From an uncultured Archangium sp. (GTDB taxonomy: Bacteria; Myxococcota; Myxococcia; Myxococcales; Myxococcaceae), in the NCBI GenBank assembly GCA_946479335.1, contig CAMLFP010000016.1, forward strand, positions 1-29,742: a DNA stretch of 29,742 nt, written 5' to 3'. A model generated the notes under the pieces. It ran no database searches, was not told where the DNA came from, and saw nothing but the letters and a program-made list of their open reading frames with translations. Both the position numbers and the translations under genes were made by a program. Shown piece after piece: positions 18,128-27,134 of this stretch (position 1 is the first letter of the stretch; every line of letters begins with the position of its first letter).

Positions 18128-18565
18128 ATGACTTCTTCAAAGCCCAAACTCGCGACGGACATCTCAGGCGTCGAATACGACTGGCTGGCCTGCGATGCCG
18201 TGGGCTTCGTCGCTCTGTTCAGCACTGCCGGAGCGGGCTTCGCTCCCGACGAGTTCCTTCAGAACACCGATGCGCATGACCTCGCACTCGAGGCCATTTT
18301 GAAGCTGTCGCCAACGACACAAACAGTGTTCGCACCCGCACTCGCGCCGGAACTGATCAACACCTGGCAACTCGTCGCCGAGCGAGGCTTCTTCGCCTAC
18401 GACTGTCTTCCGACGGGCGGGCCTTACCGGCTCGTCGCGGTGCCGAAGATCCCGCTCAACGTGAAGGCTCTTCCAGCTCATATCGCGAGCGTCGTTGCGG
18501 GCATTCGCTGCTCGTTGCTCTTCGGTACGACGACGATTTCCTTCGGGCACCGAGACGCTCGATGA
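18128..18565 (+). CDS. Unknown protein, possibly immunity-like
   Basis: A 145-residue soluble protein starting MTSSKPKLATDISG. The recognisable block is VEYDWLACDAVGFVALFST with AGAGFAPDEFL, a pattern I associate with small myxobacterial proteins often found near polymorphic toxins. That suggests an immunity-type role, but no toxin is present here and the link is tentative. There is no signal peptide or membrane segment. No clear Shine-Dalgarno precedes the ATG. It overlaps the next gene by four bases (ATGA at 18562-18565), so the two are translationally coupled. Base composition is visibly more A+T-rich than the flanking lysS and sigma-factor genes, consistent with acquisition. Confidence 0.65.
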   Translation: MTSSKPKLATDISGVEYDWLACDAVGFVALFSTAGAGFAPDEFLQNTDAHDLALEAILKLSPTTQTVFAPALAPELINTWQLVAERGFFAYDCLPTGGPYRLVAVPKIPLNVKALPAHIASVVAGIRCSLLFGTTTISFGHRDAR

Positions 18566-19047
18566 ACTCCATGAAGCTGCGGCTCGAAGGTTCCGACACC
18601 GAAGGCTGGCAACTCCACATGTGGTGCGGCGAATTCGAATTATTCAGAAGCGAACGGCTCGCGACTGAAGATCTCGAACTGGAACTCTTCGATCTGCAGC
18701 GCGACTCGACTCGCCGCAACCCCGCGTACGATTCGATGTCTGACGACGACGTGTTCTTCCTGCTCGATGGGTTCTTTCAGGGAACGCTCACCGACGCGCT
18801 TCGTGCGGCAGCCGAAGAGCAGACCTGGGCGCGACACCGAGTCACTCCGCGTCTCCCAGCTCAGGTTCACTGCACGATGTATCTCGTCGAGCGCGCTGAC
18901 GGCACTGAGCACCTCCTCGCCTCGCAACGCGTGTTCGTGCAGCCGGCCGGAACGTTCGATGCAGAACTTCGGAGCGTTCGTCAGCAGCTCACGGAGCTGA
19001 CAGCAGCAGGAACAGCCCCACCAGCGCCGCGACGATCAGCGGGATGA
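18562..19047 (+). CDS. Unknown protein, second gene of a coupled pair
   Basis: A 161-residue soluble protein starting MNSMKLRLEGSDTEGWQLH. I do not recognise a family. It has an acidic, alternating beta/alpha-looking N-terminal half (LATEDLELELFDLQRD, DDDVFFLLDGFF) and a C-terminal tail rich in Ala, Pro and Arg. Its start overlaps the upstream unknown gene by four bases, so the two probably function together. Its last 59 bases overlap the 3' end of the convergent anti-sigma gene, and the tail AAGTAPPAPRRSAG may be a recent extension into that gene. In 18601-18660 I count 28 A/T of 60, well above its neighbours. Confidence 0.65.
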   Translation: MNSMKLRLEGSDTEGWQLHMWCGEFELFRSERLATEDLELELFDLQRDSTRRNPAYDSMSDDDVFFLLDGFFQGTLTDALRAAAEEQTWARHRVTPRLPAQVHCTMYLVERADGTEHLLASQRVFVQPAGTFDAELRSVRQQLTELTAAGTAPPAPRRSAG

Positions 19048-19324
19048 TGATTTCAGCGGGCACCGCCTGCCACATGCCCGCGTCGCGGTGCTTCAGCGAG
19101 AACCGCTTCTTCCTCGTGCGCGCCAGAATCAGCGTCGCCAAGCCGTCGGGCGCTTTCTCGCGCGGTTCGTCTTTGAGCGCTTCGATGGCGTGCTGATACT
19201 TCGCGAGCCGCGCCTGCAACGCCGGGTCTTCGGCGAGCACCTTCGCGTCGTCTTCCGCGAGCGCGCCGTCGACGGCGCCCATGAACAGGCGCTCTTCGTC
19301 AGTCTGGGAAAGTTCGCGTCGCAT
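18989..19324 (-). CDS. Putative single-pass anti-sigma factor
   Basis: A 111-residue protein with a helical N-terminal domain (SQTDEERLFMGAVDGALAED and on) and one C-terminal transmembrane helix at about residues 93-109 (EIIIPLIVAALVGLFLLL), leaving almost nothing outside the membrane. It lacks the HxxxCxxC zinc motif of classic anti-sigma domains. The assignment rests on position, immediately downstream of an ECF sigma gene, and on size and topology. The ATG at 19324 is preferred: it begins four bases after the sigma stop and has GAGGGA upstream. A TTG at 19342 would overlap the sigma gene. The 3' end overlaps the convergent unknown gene by 59 bases. Confidence 0.7.
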   Translation of the reverse strand: MRRELSQTDEERLFMGAVDGALAEDDAKVLAEDPALQARLAKYQHAIEALKDEPREKAPDGLATLILARTRKKRFSLKHRDAGMWQAVPAEIIIPLIVAALVGLFLLLSAP

Positions 19325-19328
19325 GGCT

Positions 19329-19952
19329 TCAGTGTCCCTCAAGTCGTTCCAGAATGCCCGCGAGCTTCTCTCGCGCGCGATGGAGCCGGCTCTTCACCGT
19401 GCCTTCTGGCAGCTCGGTGATCTCCATGATCTCTTCGTAACTCAGCCCCTCGACGTCGCGCAGTACCACCAGCGCGCGCTGCTCCTCGTCGAGTTCCTCG
19501 ATGGCCCGGTGCACCAGCTCGCGGCCCTTCTTGCGCGCGAGGTTCTCGTCGGGTGACTCGCTCCCGCCGAGCGACTGCGTGATCGAAAGCTCGTTGGTCT
19601 CGCCGTACTCGTCGGTGACCCCACGGCCGCGGCGCTTCAAGTGCTTCAAGCGGTTGAGGCAGTGGTTGCGCGCGATGCGGTAGAGCCAGGTGGTCAGCTT
19701 CGCGTCGGCGCGGAACTTGTCCATGTGCCGGTGCACGGAGATGAAGATCTCCTGCGTCAAATCGAACGCCTCTTCGCGGTCTGACAGCATGCGCACGCAG
19801 AAGTCGTAGACGCGATCCTGATGGGTGCGCACCAGCACCTCGAACGCCGCCGTGTCGCCGCGCCGCAGCCGCGCGATGAGCAGATGCTCTGGCGTCGCTT
19901 CGCTCAACACCCGCCTCGGGAGTTCCAGCACGTCACTCGGCACATTCTCCAC
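19329..19952 (-). CDS. ECF (sigma-70 family, RpoE-like) RNA polymerase sigma factor
   Basis: A 207-residue group 4 sigma factor. Region 2 is clear (FEVLVRTHQDRVYDFC, AFDLTQEIFISVHRHM, LTTWLYRIARNHCLNRLK), and region 4 is LSYEEIMEITELPEGTVKSR followed by LHRAREKLAG. Both domains are complete; there is no C-terminal extension. It begins with GTG at 19952, 28 bases after the stop of the L,D-transpeptidase-like gene, and is followed at once by a one-helix membrane protein likely to hold it inactive. An envelope-stress role is inferred from this setting. Target promoters are not identifiable here. Confidence 0.93.
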   Translation of the reverse strand: MENVPSDVLELPRRVLSEATPEHLLIARLRRGDTAAFEVLVRTHQDRVYDFCVRMLSDREEAFDLTQEIFISVHRHMDKFRADAKLTTWLYRIARNHCLNRLKHLKRRGRGVTDEYGETNELSITQSLGGSESPDENLARKKGRELVHRAIEELDEEQRALVVLRDVEGLSYEEIMEITELPEGTVKSRLHRAREKLAGILERLEGH

Positions 19953-19980
19953 GACACCCGCCGGGAGAACAGGTTCCAGC

Positions 19981-20649
19981 TCATTTCACGACGTACGCCC
20001 CGGTCTTCGAAACCGTGAATTTCGCTGGGCGTTTCGTCTCTTCGAAGCGCGTGTAGGCGGGCGTCAGCTCCTTCCAGAAGTCCGCGAACTCACCCTCGAC
20101 CGGCCCCTCGAGCTTCATGGGGAAGATGTCGATGCGGATGGGCCCCTTCACCTGCTCCGCCAGCAGGTACACCTCTTCGATGGGCCCGTTCTCGATGGCG
20201 ATGCAGCCGATGCTCGCGCAGTCGCCATGGAGGTAGATGAGCCCGCCCGGCTGCTTCGCGTCGCTGCGCACTCGATCGCTCGCGTTCGGGTAGCTCACCT
20301 TCATCGAGAGGTGGAAGTTCGAGCCCGGGTTGAACTGCGAGATCTCGTAGAGCCCTTCCGGCACCTGGAGATCGCCCTCCCTGCGCTTGGGCCCCAGGTC
20401 GCCCGACGCCGCGCAGAAGTCGTAGGTCTTCACCAGCGTCATCGGCTGGCCCTTCGCCGACGCCCACAGCTCCAGCTTCCGTTCTTTCTTGAAGGCGCGC
20501 AGGTAGAGCTCCTGCGCCGGGTACGCGAGCCCTGCTTTCTCGACGAGCGCCTTCACGTCACCCGCGCGCCGCTTGCGCACGTCTTTGAGGTCCGCCGCAC
20601 CGGAGCGACACGCCATCAACAGACACAGCGCCACCCAGAGCCATCTCAT
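19981..20649 (-). CDS. YafK-type L,D-transpeptidase-fold lipoprotein
   Basis: A 222-residue protein starting MRWLWVALCLLMAC, whose LLMAC end is a lipobox; an in-frame longer start at 20739 would bury this signal. The YkuD-fold catalytic motif is LHGDCASIGC with H141 and nucleophile C149, preceded by VPEGLYEISQFNPGS. The HGDC.S.GC form matches the YafK/DpaA branch, whose E. coli member releases Lpp from peptidoglycan and does not make crosslinks, so hydrolysis of a DAP-linked bond is as likely as crosslinking. It precedes the ECF sigma gene by 28 bases on the same strand, suggesting one envelope-stress unit. It is divergent from the small lipoprotein at 20690. Confidence 0.88.
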   Translation of the reverse strand: MRWLWVALCLLMACRSGAADLKDVRKRRAGDVKALVEKAGLAYPAQELYLRAFKKERKLELWASAKGQPMTLVKTYDFCAASGDLGPKRREGDLQVPEGLYEISQFNPGSNFHLSMKVSYPNASDRVRSDAKQPGGLIYLHGDCASIGCIAIENGPIEEVYLLAEQVKGPIRIDIFPMKLEGPVEGEFADFWKELTPAYTRFEETKRPAKFTVSKTGAYVVK

Positions 20650-20689
20650 GACGGCACACAACACCACCGGCCTCTGCGATGTTCCACCC

Positions 20690-20986
20690 ATGCGAAGGCT
20701 CCTCGTCGCGGCGCTGCTGGGCTTCACGGCGTGCGCCACTGCGACCTACGACCGGGTGAAAGACGCGCACACCATCGAGCAGGCCCGGGCGGAGCTCCGC
20801 GGCTTCGAGCCGAGCGTGACGCGCTACGCGCCCAACATCGAGGCCTGGTACTTCGACGCGAGCCACTGCGTGCTCTTCGTCGACGGAGTGGTGCGGTACA
20901 GCTCGAACGCCAGCGCGTGGTCAGACGGCCCTCGGCAGCCAAAACAACCGAGCGTGCTCTGCGCGCCGTCGATGCTCGAACACTGA
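20690..20986 (+). CDS. Small lipoprotein of unknown function
   Basis: A 98-residue protein starting MRRLLVAALLGFTAC, with a lipobox FTAC. The mature part has about 84 residues with an alternating pattern (AWYFDASHCVLFVDGVVRYS) suggesting a small beta-sheet domain of the kind that monitors or binds envelope partners. No family is recognised. It is divergent from the L,D-transpeptidase-like gene, with only 40 bases between starts, and ends six bases from the convergent kinase stop. The start was chosen for the signal sequence, since upstream in-frame ATGs lie in the opposite gene. Confidence 0.7.
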   Translation: MRRLLVAALLGFTACATATYDRVKDAHTIEQARAELRGFEPSVTRYAPNIEAWYFDASHCVLFVDGVVRYSSNASAWSDGPRQPKQPSVLCAPSMLEH

Positions 20987-20992
20987 GCCGCG

Positions 20993-23113
<2,121 letters not shown>

Positions 23114-23209
23114 GAGCTGAATGCTCCCCCGGAAAGGACGCGTAACCTACCGTACACGGAAGTGAAAAGCAGTCAGTAGGACATTCCGCGTAATTTTGAA
23201 GCAGTGCTG

Positions 23210-23307
23210 CGCGACGCCACAGTGCTTTCAGGGAGTTGAAGCCGCACAACCCCCGCAGCACCCGTGAGGCGCAGGTTTCACTGCAGCGCTCAAACTGTGG
23301 CGTCGCG
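23210..23307. repeat. Perfect 14-bp inverted repeat, 70 bases apart
   Basis: CGCGACGCCACAGT at 23210-23223 is repeated in inverted form as ACTGTGGCGTCGCG at 23294-23307. The outer arm starts three bases past the prfB stop codon, and the element lies upstream of the kinase gene on the same strand. No target duplication is visible at its edges and no T-tract follows, so it is neither a clear mobile element nor a standard terminator. It could fold in a kinase leader transcript or bind a dimeric regulator. Confidence 0.6.
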
Positions 23308-23310
23308 GTA

Positions 23311-24433
23311 TTACTCGGGCAGCGCCTTCGCCGGGTTCTTCACGCCCATGAGCTGCGCGGTGACGAACTCCTCGATGTCGCCATCGAGCACCTTGTCGGG
23401 CTGGCCCGATTCGACGCCGGTGCGCAGGTCCTTCACCATGCGGTACGGCGCCAGCACGTAGCTGCGGATCTGCGAGCCGAAGGAGATGTCTGCTTTCGCC
23501 CCTTCACGGGCCTGCGTCTCGGCTTCGCGCTTCTTGACCTCGAGGTCGTACAGGCGAGCACGCAGAATCTTGAAGGCCATGTCCTTGTTGGCCGACTGGC
23601 TGCGCTCGGTCTGCACGGTGAGCACGATGTTCGTGGGGAGGTGGCGCAGCTGCGCCGTCGACGAGGTCTTGTTCACCTTCTGCCCACCGGCGCCGCCGCC
23701 GCGGATGAACTTGAGCTCGTAGTCCTTCTCGGGGATGTCGATTTTGATGTCGTCTTCGATCTCCGGGTACACGTCGACCGACGCGAACGAGGTGTGGCGG
23801 CGCGCGTTGGAGTCGTACGGCGAGATGCGGACGAGTCGATGCACGCCCATCTCCGCCTTCATGTAGCCGAAGGCGAAGTCACCCTCGATGCGCAGCGACG
23901 CGTTCTTGATGCCCGCCTCTTCGCCCGCGTTGTAGTCGTTGAGCTCCACCTTCCAGCCCTTGCGCTCGGCGTAGCGCGTGTACATGCGCAGCAGCATCGA
24001 GGCCCAGTCCATCGACTCCGTGCCGCCGGCGCCGGCGTTGATGTCGACGTAGCAGTTGAGGCGGTCGTCCTTGCCCGAGAGCATCTTCTCGAGCTCGAGC
24101 TGCTTGATGGCGGCCTCGACGGTGGGCAGCAGCGCCGCGCCTTCGTCGGAGCTGGCCGCGTCACCCATCTCGTCACCGAGCTGAATCAGCGTCTGCGCGT
24201 CGTCCAACTTGCGCTGCGCGGCCTCGAAGGACTGCAGCTGTTTCTCCAGCTGCGTCTTCTCCTTGAGCATGCCCTGCGCCTTGACGTTGTCGTTCCAGAA
24301 GTCGGGCAACGTGGAGTCGCGCTCGATCAGCGCGATGCGGCTCTTCTTGCGGTCGACGTCAAAGAGACCCCCGGAGGCCCTTCAAACGGGCCTGGAAGTC
24401 GTTGAGCTGGTTGGTGATGAACTCGTTCGCCAT
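23311..24433 (-). CDS. prfB: Peptide chain release factor 2, read through a programmed +1 frameshift
   Basis: Release factor for UAA/UGA stops, about 373 residues. The 24-codon first frame runs from ATG at 24433 (MANEFITNQLNDFQARL and on) to an in-frame UGA at 24359-24361. A +1 shift joins it to the main frame at GAC (24360), continuing DVDRKKSRIALIERDSTLPD. The main frame carries GGGAGGQKVNKTSS, the catalytic GGQ loop, and the stop-recognition tripeptide region ISPYDSNARRHTSF, in which Phe of the usual SPF is Tyr. A translation begun at the internal TTG (24309) would lack the N-terminus. It is divergent from sodB across 125 bases. Confidence 0.95.
24358..24373 (-). promoter_or_regulatory. 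prfB autoregulatory frameshift signal
   Basis: The minus strand reads CGGGGG TCT CTT TGA C. This reproduces the E. coli site (AGG GGG TAT CTT TGA C): an internal Shine-Dalgarno-like G run, three bases of spacing, the slippery CTT, the UGA stop and a following C. When release factor 2 is scarce, the ribosome slips from CUU to UUU and continues, giving feedback control. Confidence 0.93.
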
Positions 24434-24558
24434 GACGCGGAGCCACGTATGCGCCGCGGCGGCCTGACGCAAGACTTCACATTCTGAAGCTGACAAGCCG
24501 CGCGACACGCCGTTAATTGCAGCCCAACGCAGTTCCACATCACTCCAAGGAGCACGAC

Positions 24559-25137
24559 ATGAAGTTCGAACTCGATCCCCTCCCGTACGCGAAGAACGCG
24601 CTGGCGCCGCACCTCACCGAGGAGACGCTCTCGTTCCACTACGACAAGCACCACACCGCGTACCTGAACAACTTGAAGGGCCTCCTCGAGGGCAAGCCCG
24701 AGGCCGAGAAGTCGCTCGAGGAGATCGTCAAGACCTCGTCGGGTGGCGTGTTCAACAACGCGGCCCAGGTGTGGAACCACACGTTCTACTGGAACTCGAT
24801 GAAGCCCTCGGGCGGCGGGGAGCCCTCGGGCGCGCTGGCCGACGCCATCAAGCGCGACTTCGGCTCGTTCGCCGACTTCAAGAAGCAGTTCGCGGAGGCC
24901 GCGGTGAAGCAGTTCGGCTCCGGCTGGGCCTGGCTGGTGAAGGAAGGCGACAAGCTCAAGATCACCACCACCGGCAACGCGGAGACGCCCATCACCAAGG
25001 GCGCGACGGCGCTCATCACCTGCGACGTGTGGGAGCACGCGTACTACATCGACTACCGCAACCTCCGCGCGAAGTACGTCGACACCTTCCTCGAGAAGCT
25101 CGTCAACTGGGACTTCGCCGCCGCGAACTTCAAGTAA
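24559..25137 (+). CDS. sodB: Superoxide dismutase, Fe type
   Basis: A 192-residue iron/manganese-fold superoxide dismutase that converts superoxide to hydrogen peroxide and oxygen. Metal ligands are H27, H74, D156 and H160 in HYDKHH, VWNHTFYW and DVWEHAYYIDY. Gln at position 70 in NNAAQVWNHTF, together with GSGWAWLV lacking a Gln at the equivalent later site, points to the iron-specific subgroup. No export signal, so cytoplasmic. AAGGAG is seven bases before the ATG; an in-frame ATG 42 bases upstream has no such site. A TetR-type regulator follows by 34 bases. Confidence 0.95.
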   Translation: MKFELDPLPYAKNALAPHLTEETLSFHYDKHHTAYLNNLKGLLEGKPEAEKSLEEIVKTSSGGVFNNAAQVWNHTFYWNSMKPSGGGEPSGALADAIKRDFGSFADFKKQFAEAAVKQFGSGWAWLVKEGDKLKITTTGNAETPITKGATALITCDVWEHAYYIDYRNLRAKYVDTFLEKLVNWDFAAANFK

Positions 25138-25171
25138 GCGCCGCGCAACCGTTGCTACGCTCCGGGTCGTC

Positions 25172-25804
25172 ATGGCTGACGACTCGGAGTTCTTTCGAAA
25201 GAAGCCCCAGCAGTCACGCTCGCGCTCGGTGGTGAACGCGCTCTTTGAAGCGGCTGATCAGCTGCTCGAGCGCACCGGCGACCCCCGACAGGTCTCGTTG
25301 CAGGGCATCGCGCAGCGCGCCGGCGTGGGCATCGGCTCGCTCTACGACTACTTCGCCAACCGTGAAGGGCTGCTGGGCGCGTTCCTCTCGCGCGTCACCG
25401 AGAAGAACTTCGAAGCGCTGGAGCGCGAGGTGATGGGCACCCGCAGCATGAAGTTCGACGAGGCGCTGCCGCTCATCGTCGACGCCGTGTTGCGCACCTA
25501 CCTCGAGAAGCCGGCGCGCACGCGCGCGGTGATTCACGCCATCGCCACCGTGGGCTGGGTCAAGCCGGTCATCTCCGAGCGAGATCGCTTTGCGCTGTTG
25601 CTCGCGCAGCGGCTCCACGTCGAATACCCGCACGTCGACTTCGCCGCGCTGACCCTGACCTCCGAGGTGTTGTGCGACGCGGTCATCGGCGTGGTGTTGG
25701 GCGAGCTCTGGCGCGACGGCGACGCCGAACGCACCACCCGCGTGCGCGCGGAGCTGGTCGAGCTCGCCCGCCTGCGCCTCGCGCGGCTCGTCGCCAAACC
25801 GTAA
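25172..25804 (+). CDS. TetR family transcriptional regulator
   Basis: A 210-residue regulator. Residues ~15-70 form the TetR DNA-binding domain (SVVNALFEAADQLLER, VSLQGIAQRAGVGIGSLYDY, FANREGLLGAFL), with the helix-turn-helix clear in the second part. The C-terminal ~130 residues are helical and family-variable, so the ligand is unknown. It lies 34 bases downstream of sodB on the same strand without a strong ribosome-binding site, so co-transcription with sodB is likely. Control of sodB or of the following iron operon is possible but not shown. Confidence 0.88.
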   Translation: MADDSEFFRKKPQQSRSRSVVNALFEAADQLLERTGDPRQVSLQGIAQRAGVGIGSLYDYFANREGLLGAFLSRVTEKNFEALEREVMGTRSMKFDEALPLIVDAVLRTYLEKPARTRAVIHAIATVGWVKPVISERDRFALLLAQRLHVEYPHVDFAALTLTSEVLCDAVIGVVLGELWRDGDAERTTRVRAELVELARLRLARLVAKP

Positions 25805-25838
25805 GCGGCTGATCTCCATGGTCATTTTTGATTCGTGA

Positions 25839-25882
25839 TTGACACCCGTCGCGTGCTCGTATTTTGAGAATGGCTATCAAAA
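25839..25882 (+). promoter_or_regulatory. Promoter with overlapping Fur-box-like palindrome
   Basis: A consensus -35 TTGACA is at 25839-25844. A weak -10 (TATTTT at 25860-25865) overlaps TTTTGA...TCAAAA at 25862-25882. The inner 15 bases, TGAGAATGGCTATCA (25865-25879), fit the 7-1-7 Fur box TGATAATnATTATCA with three mismatches. Binding here would block the promoter of the iron-uptake genes when iron is plentiful. Confidence 0.65.
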
Positions 25883-25905
25883 TCACAACCACGGAGTCCC
25901 GCAGC

Positions 25906-27123
25906 ATGCGCACGTCACCTTCCCCAGTTGGTTTCCTCCCTCTCTTCGCCGCGGCGCTCGTCGCCTGTGGCCCCGCGCAGCACACGGCCGATGGCGGGCT
26001 GAACGGCGGCTACGTGCTGACGTCGGTGGTCATCGACCCCAACAACAACCGCACGACGTACGCGCAGGTCGTCTCGTCGTTGACGGGCCCGTTCGACAAC
26101 CAGAAGGCCATCGAGATCCCCGGGAATGGGAGCGTGCTGGCGACCCGCGACGCGTTCTTCGTGGGGCTCGTCGAGGAGCCGACGTGGGTGAAGTACGTCA
26201 TCGAGAACGGCGCGGTGAAGGAGGCCGGGCGGCTCAGCTTCCAGGCGTACGGGGTGACGACCATCGACTACGGCAACACCATCGTCGACGACGAGACGGC
26301 GGTGTCGGCGTTCAGCGACCCGGCGAAGGCCATCGTGTGGAACCCGAAGACGCTCACCATCAAGGGCGAGGTCTCGCTCGCCCACCAGAAGCGCGATGGC
26401 TACAGCACCGAGGTGTGGACGACCGTGGCCCACGACGGGCTGGTCTACATCCCCGCGCGGTGGAGCGACTGGACGGGCGGCCGCATCTTCCCCGGAGTGG
26501 GCCTGACGATTCTCGACCCCGCCACGCTGTCGGTGAAGGGCTTCGCCGAGGACGACCGCTGCGCGAGCGGTGGCCGCCCGGTGTTCGACGCCGCGGGCAA
26601 CGCCTACGTGCTGGGCGACGGGCGCACCTACTCGATTCAGATGTTCGCCAACGCGGCGGGCACCACGCCTCCGAAGAACTGCCTGCTGCGCATCAAGGCC
26701 GGCGAGATCGACTTCGACGCGAACTACTTCTTCGAGATCACCGCGCTCACCGGTGGCTACGAGACGGTGGGCGAGCTGGGCGCGGTCACCGACGGCCAGG
26801 GCGTCGGCTACGCGCTGATGTTCTACCCGGAGAAGCTGCCCTCGACGGTGAAGGCCGACAGCTTCGCCTTCTGGAGCGAGAGCGCGTTCAAGCCGTGGCG
26901 CCTCGCCCTCGGTGACACGCCGACCGCGACCGAGGTGACGGCGGCGCCCTTCTCGGCCATCGGCTTCACCAGCACCGCGTTGAACGGAAAGCTGTACTCC
27001 GGCGGCGCCCCGGCGAGCGACGGCTTGAGCGACGTCACCGCGCTCGACCCCAGCGACGACAGCGTGACCACCGCGTTCCGCATGGAGGGGTACTTCAGCG
27101 GCCTCTACGAGCTGAAGCCCTGA
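25906..27123 (+). CDS. MxcI-like lipoprotein of a siderophore-uptake operon
   Basis: A 405-residue lipoprotein starting MRTSPSPVGFLPLFAAALVAC; VAC at the end of the signal is the lipobox. GGAG lies nine bases before this ATG; an ATG at 25870 and a TTG at 25864 fall inside the Fur-box region and are rejected. The mature part is a repetitive beta structure of propeller type (VWNPKTLTIKGEVSLAH, LTILDPATLSVKGFAEDDR, DAAGNAYVLGDGRTY). It resembles the lipoproteins accompanying myxochelin uptake (MxcI), with role unproven, possibly ferric-siderophore binding. It is first in the operon, 11 bases before the PepSY gene. Confidence 0.78.
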   Translation: MRTSPSPVGFLPLFAAALVACGPAQHTADGGLNGGYVLTSVVIDPNNNRTTYAQVVSSLTGPFDNQKAIEIPGNGSVLATRDAFFVGLVEEPTWVKYVIENGAVKEAGRLSFQAYGVTTIDYGNTIVDDETAVSAFSDPAKAIVWNPKTLTIKGEVSLAHQKRDGYSTEVWTTVAHDGLVYIPARWSDWTGGRIFPGVGLTILDPATLSVKGFAEDDRCASGGRPVFDAAGNAYVLGDGRTYSIQMFANAAGTTPPKNCLLRIKAGEIDFDANYFFEITALTGGYETVGELGAVTDGQGVGYALMFYPEKLPSTVKADSFAFWSESAFKPWRLALGDTPTATEVTAAPFSAIGFTSTALNGKLYSGGAPASDGLSDVTALDPSDDSVTTAFRMEGYFSGLYELKP

Positions 27124-27134
27124 AGGCCGCGCGC

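Noticed and set aside
24359..24433. prfB as a frameshifted pseudogene
   Set aside because: The UGA sits in an almost exact copy of the known programmed frameshift site and the rest of the gene is intact.
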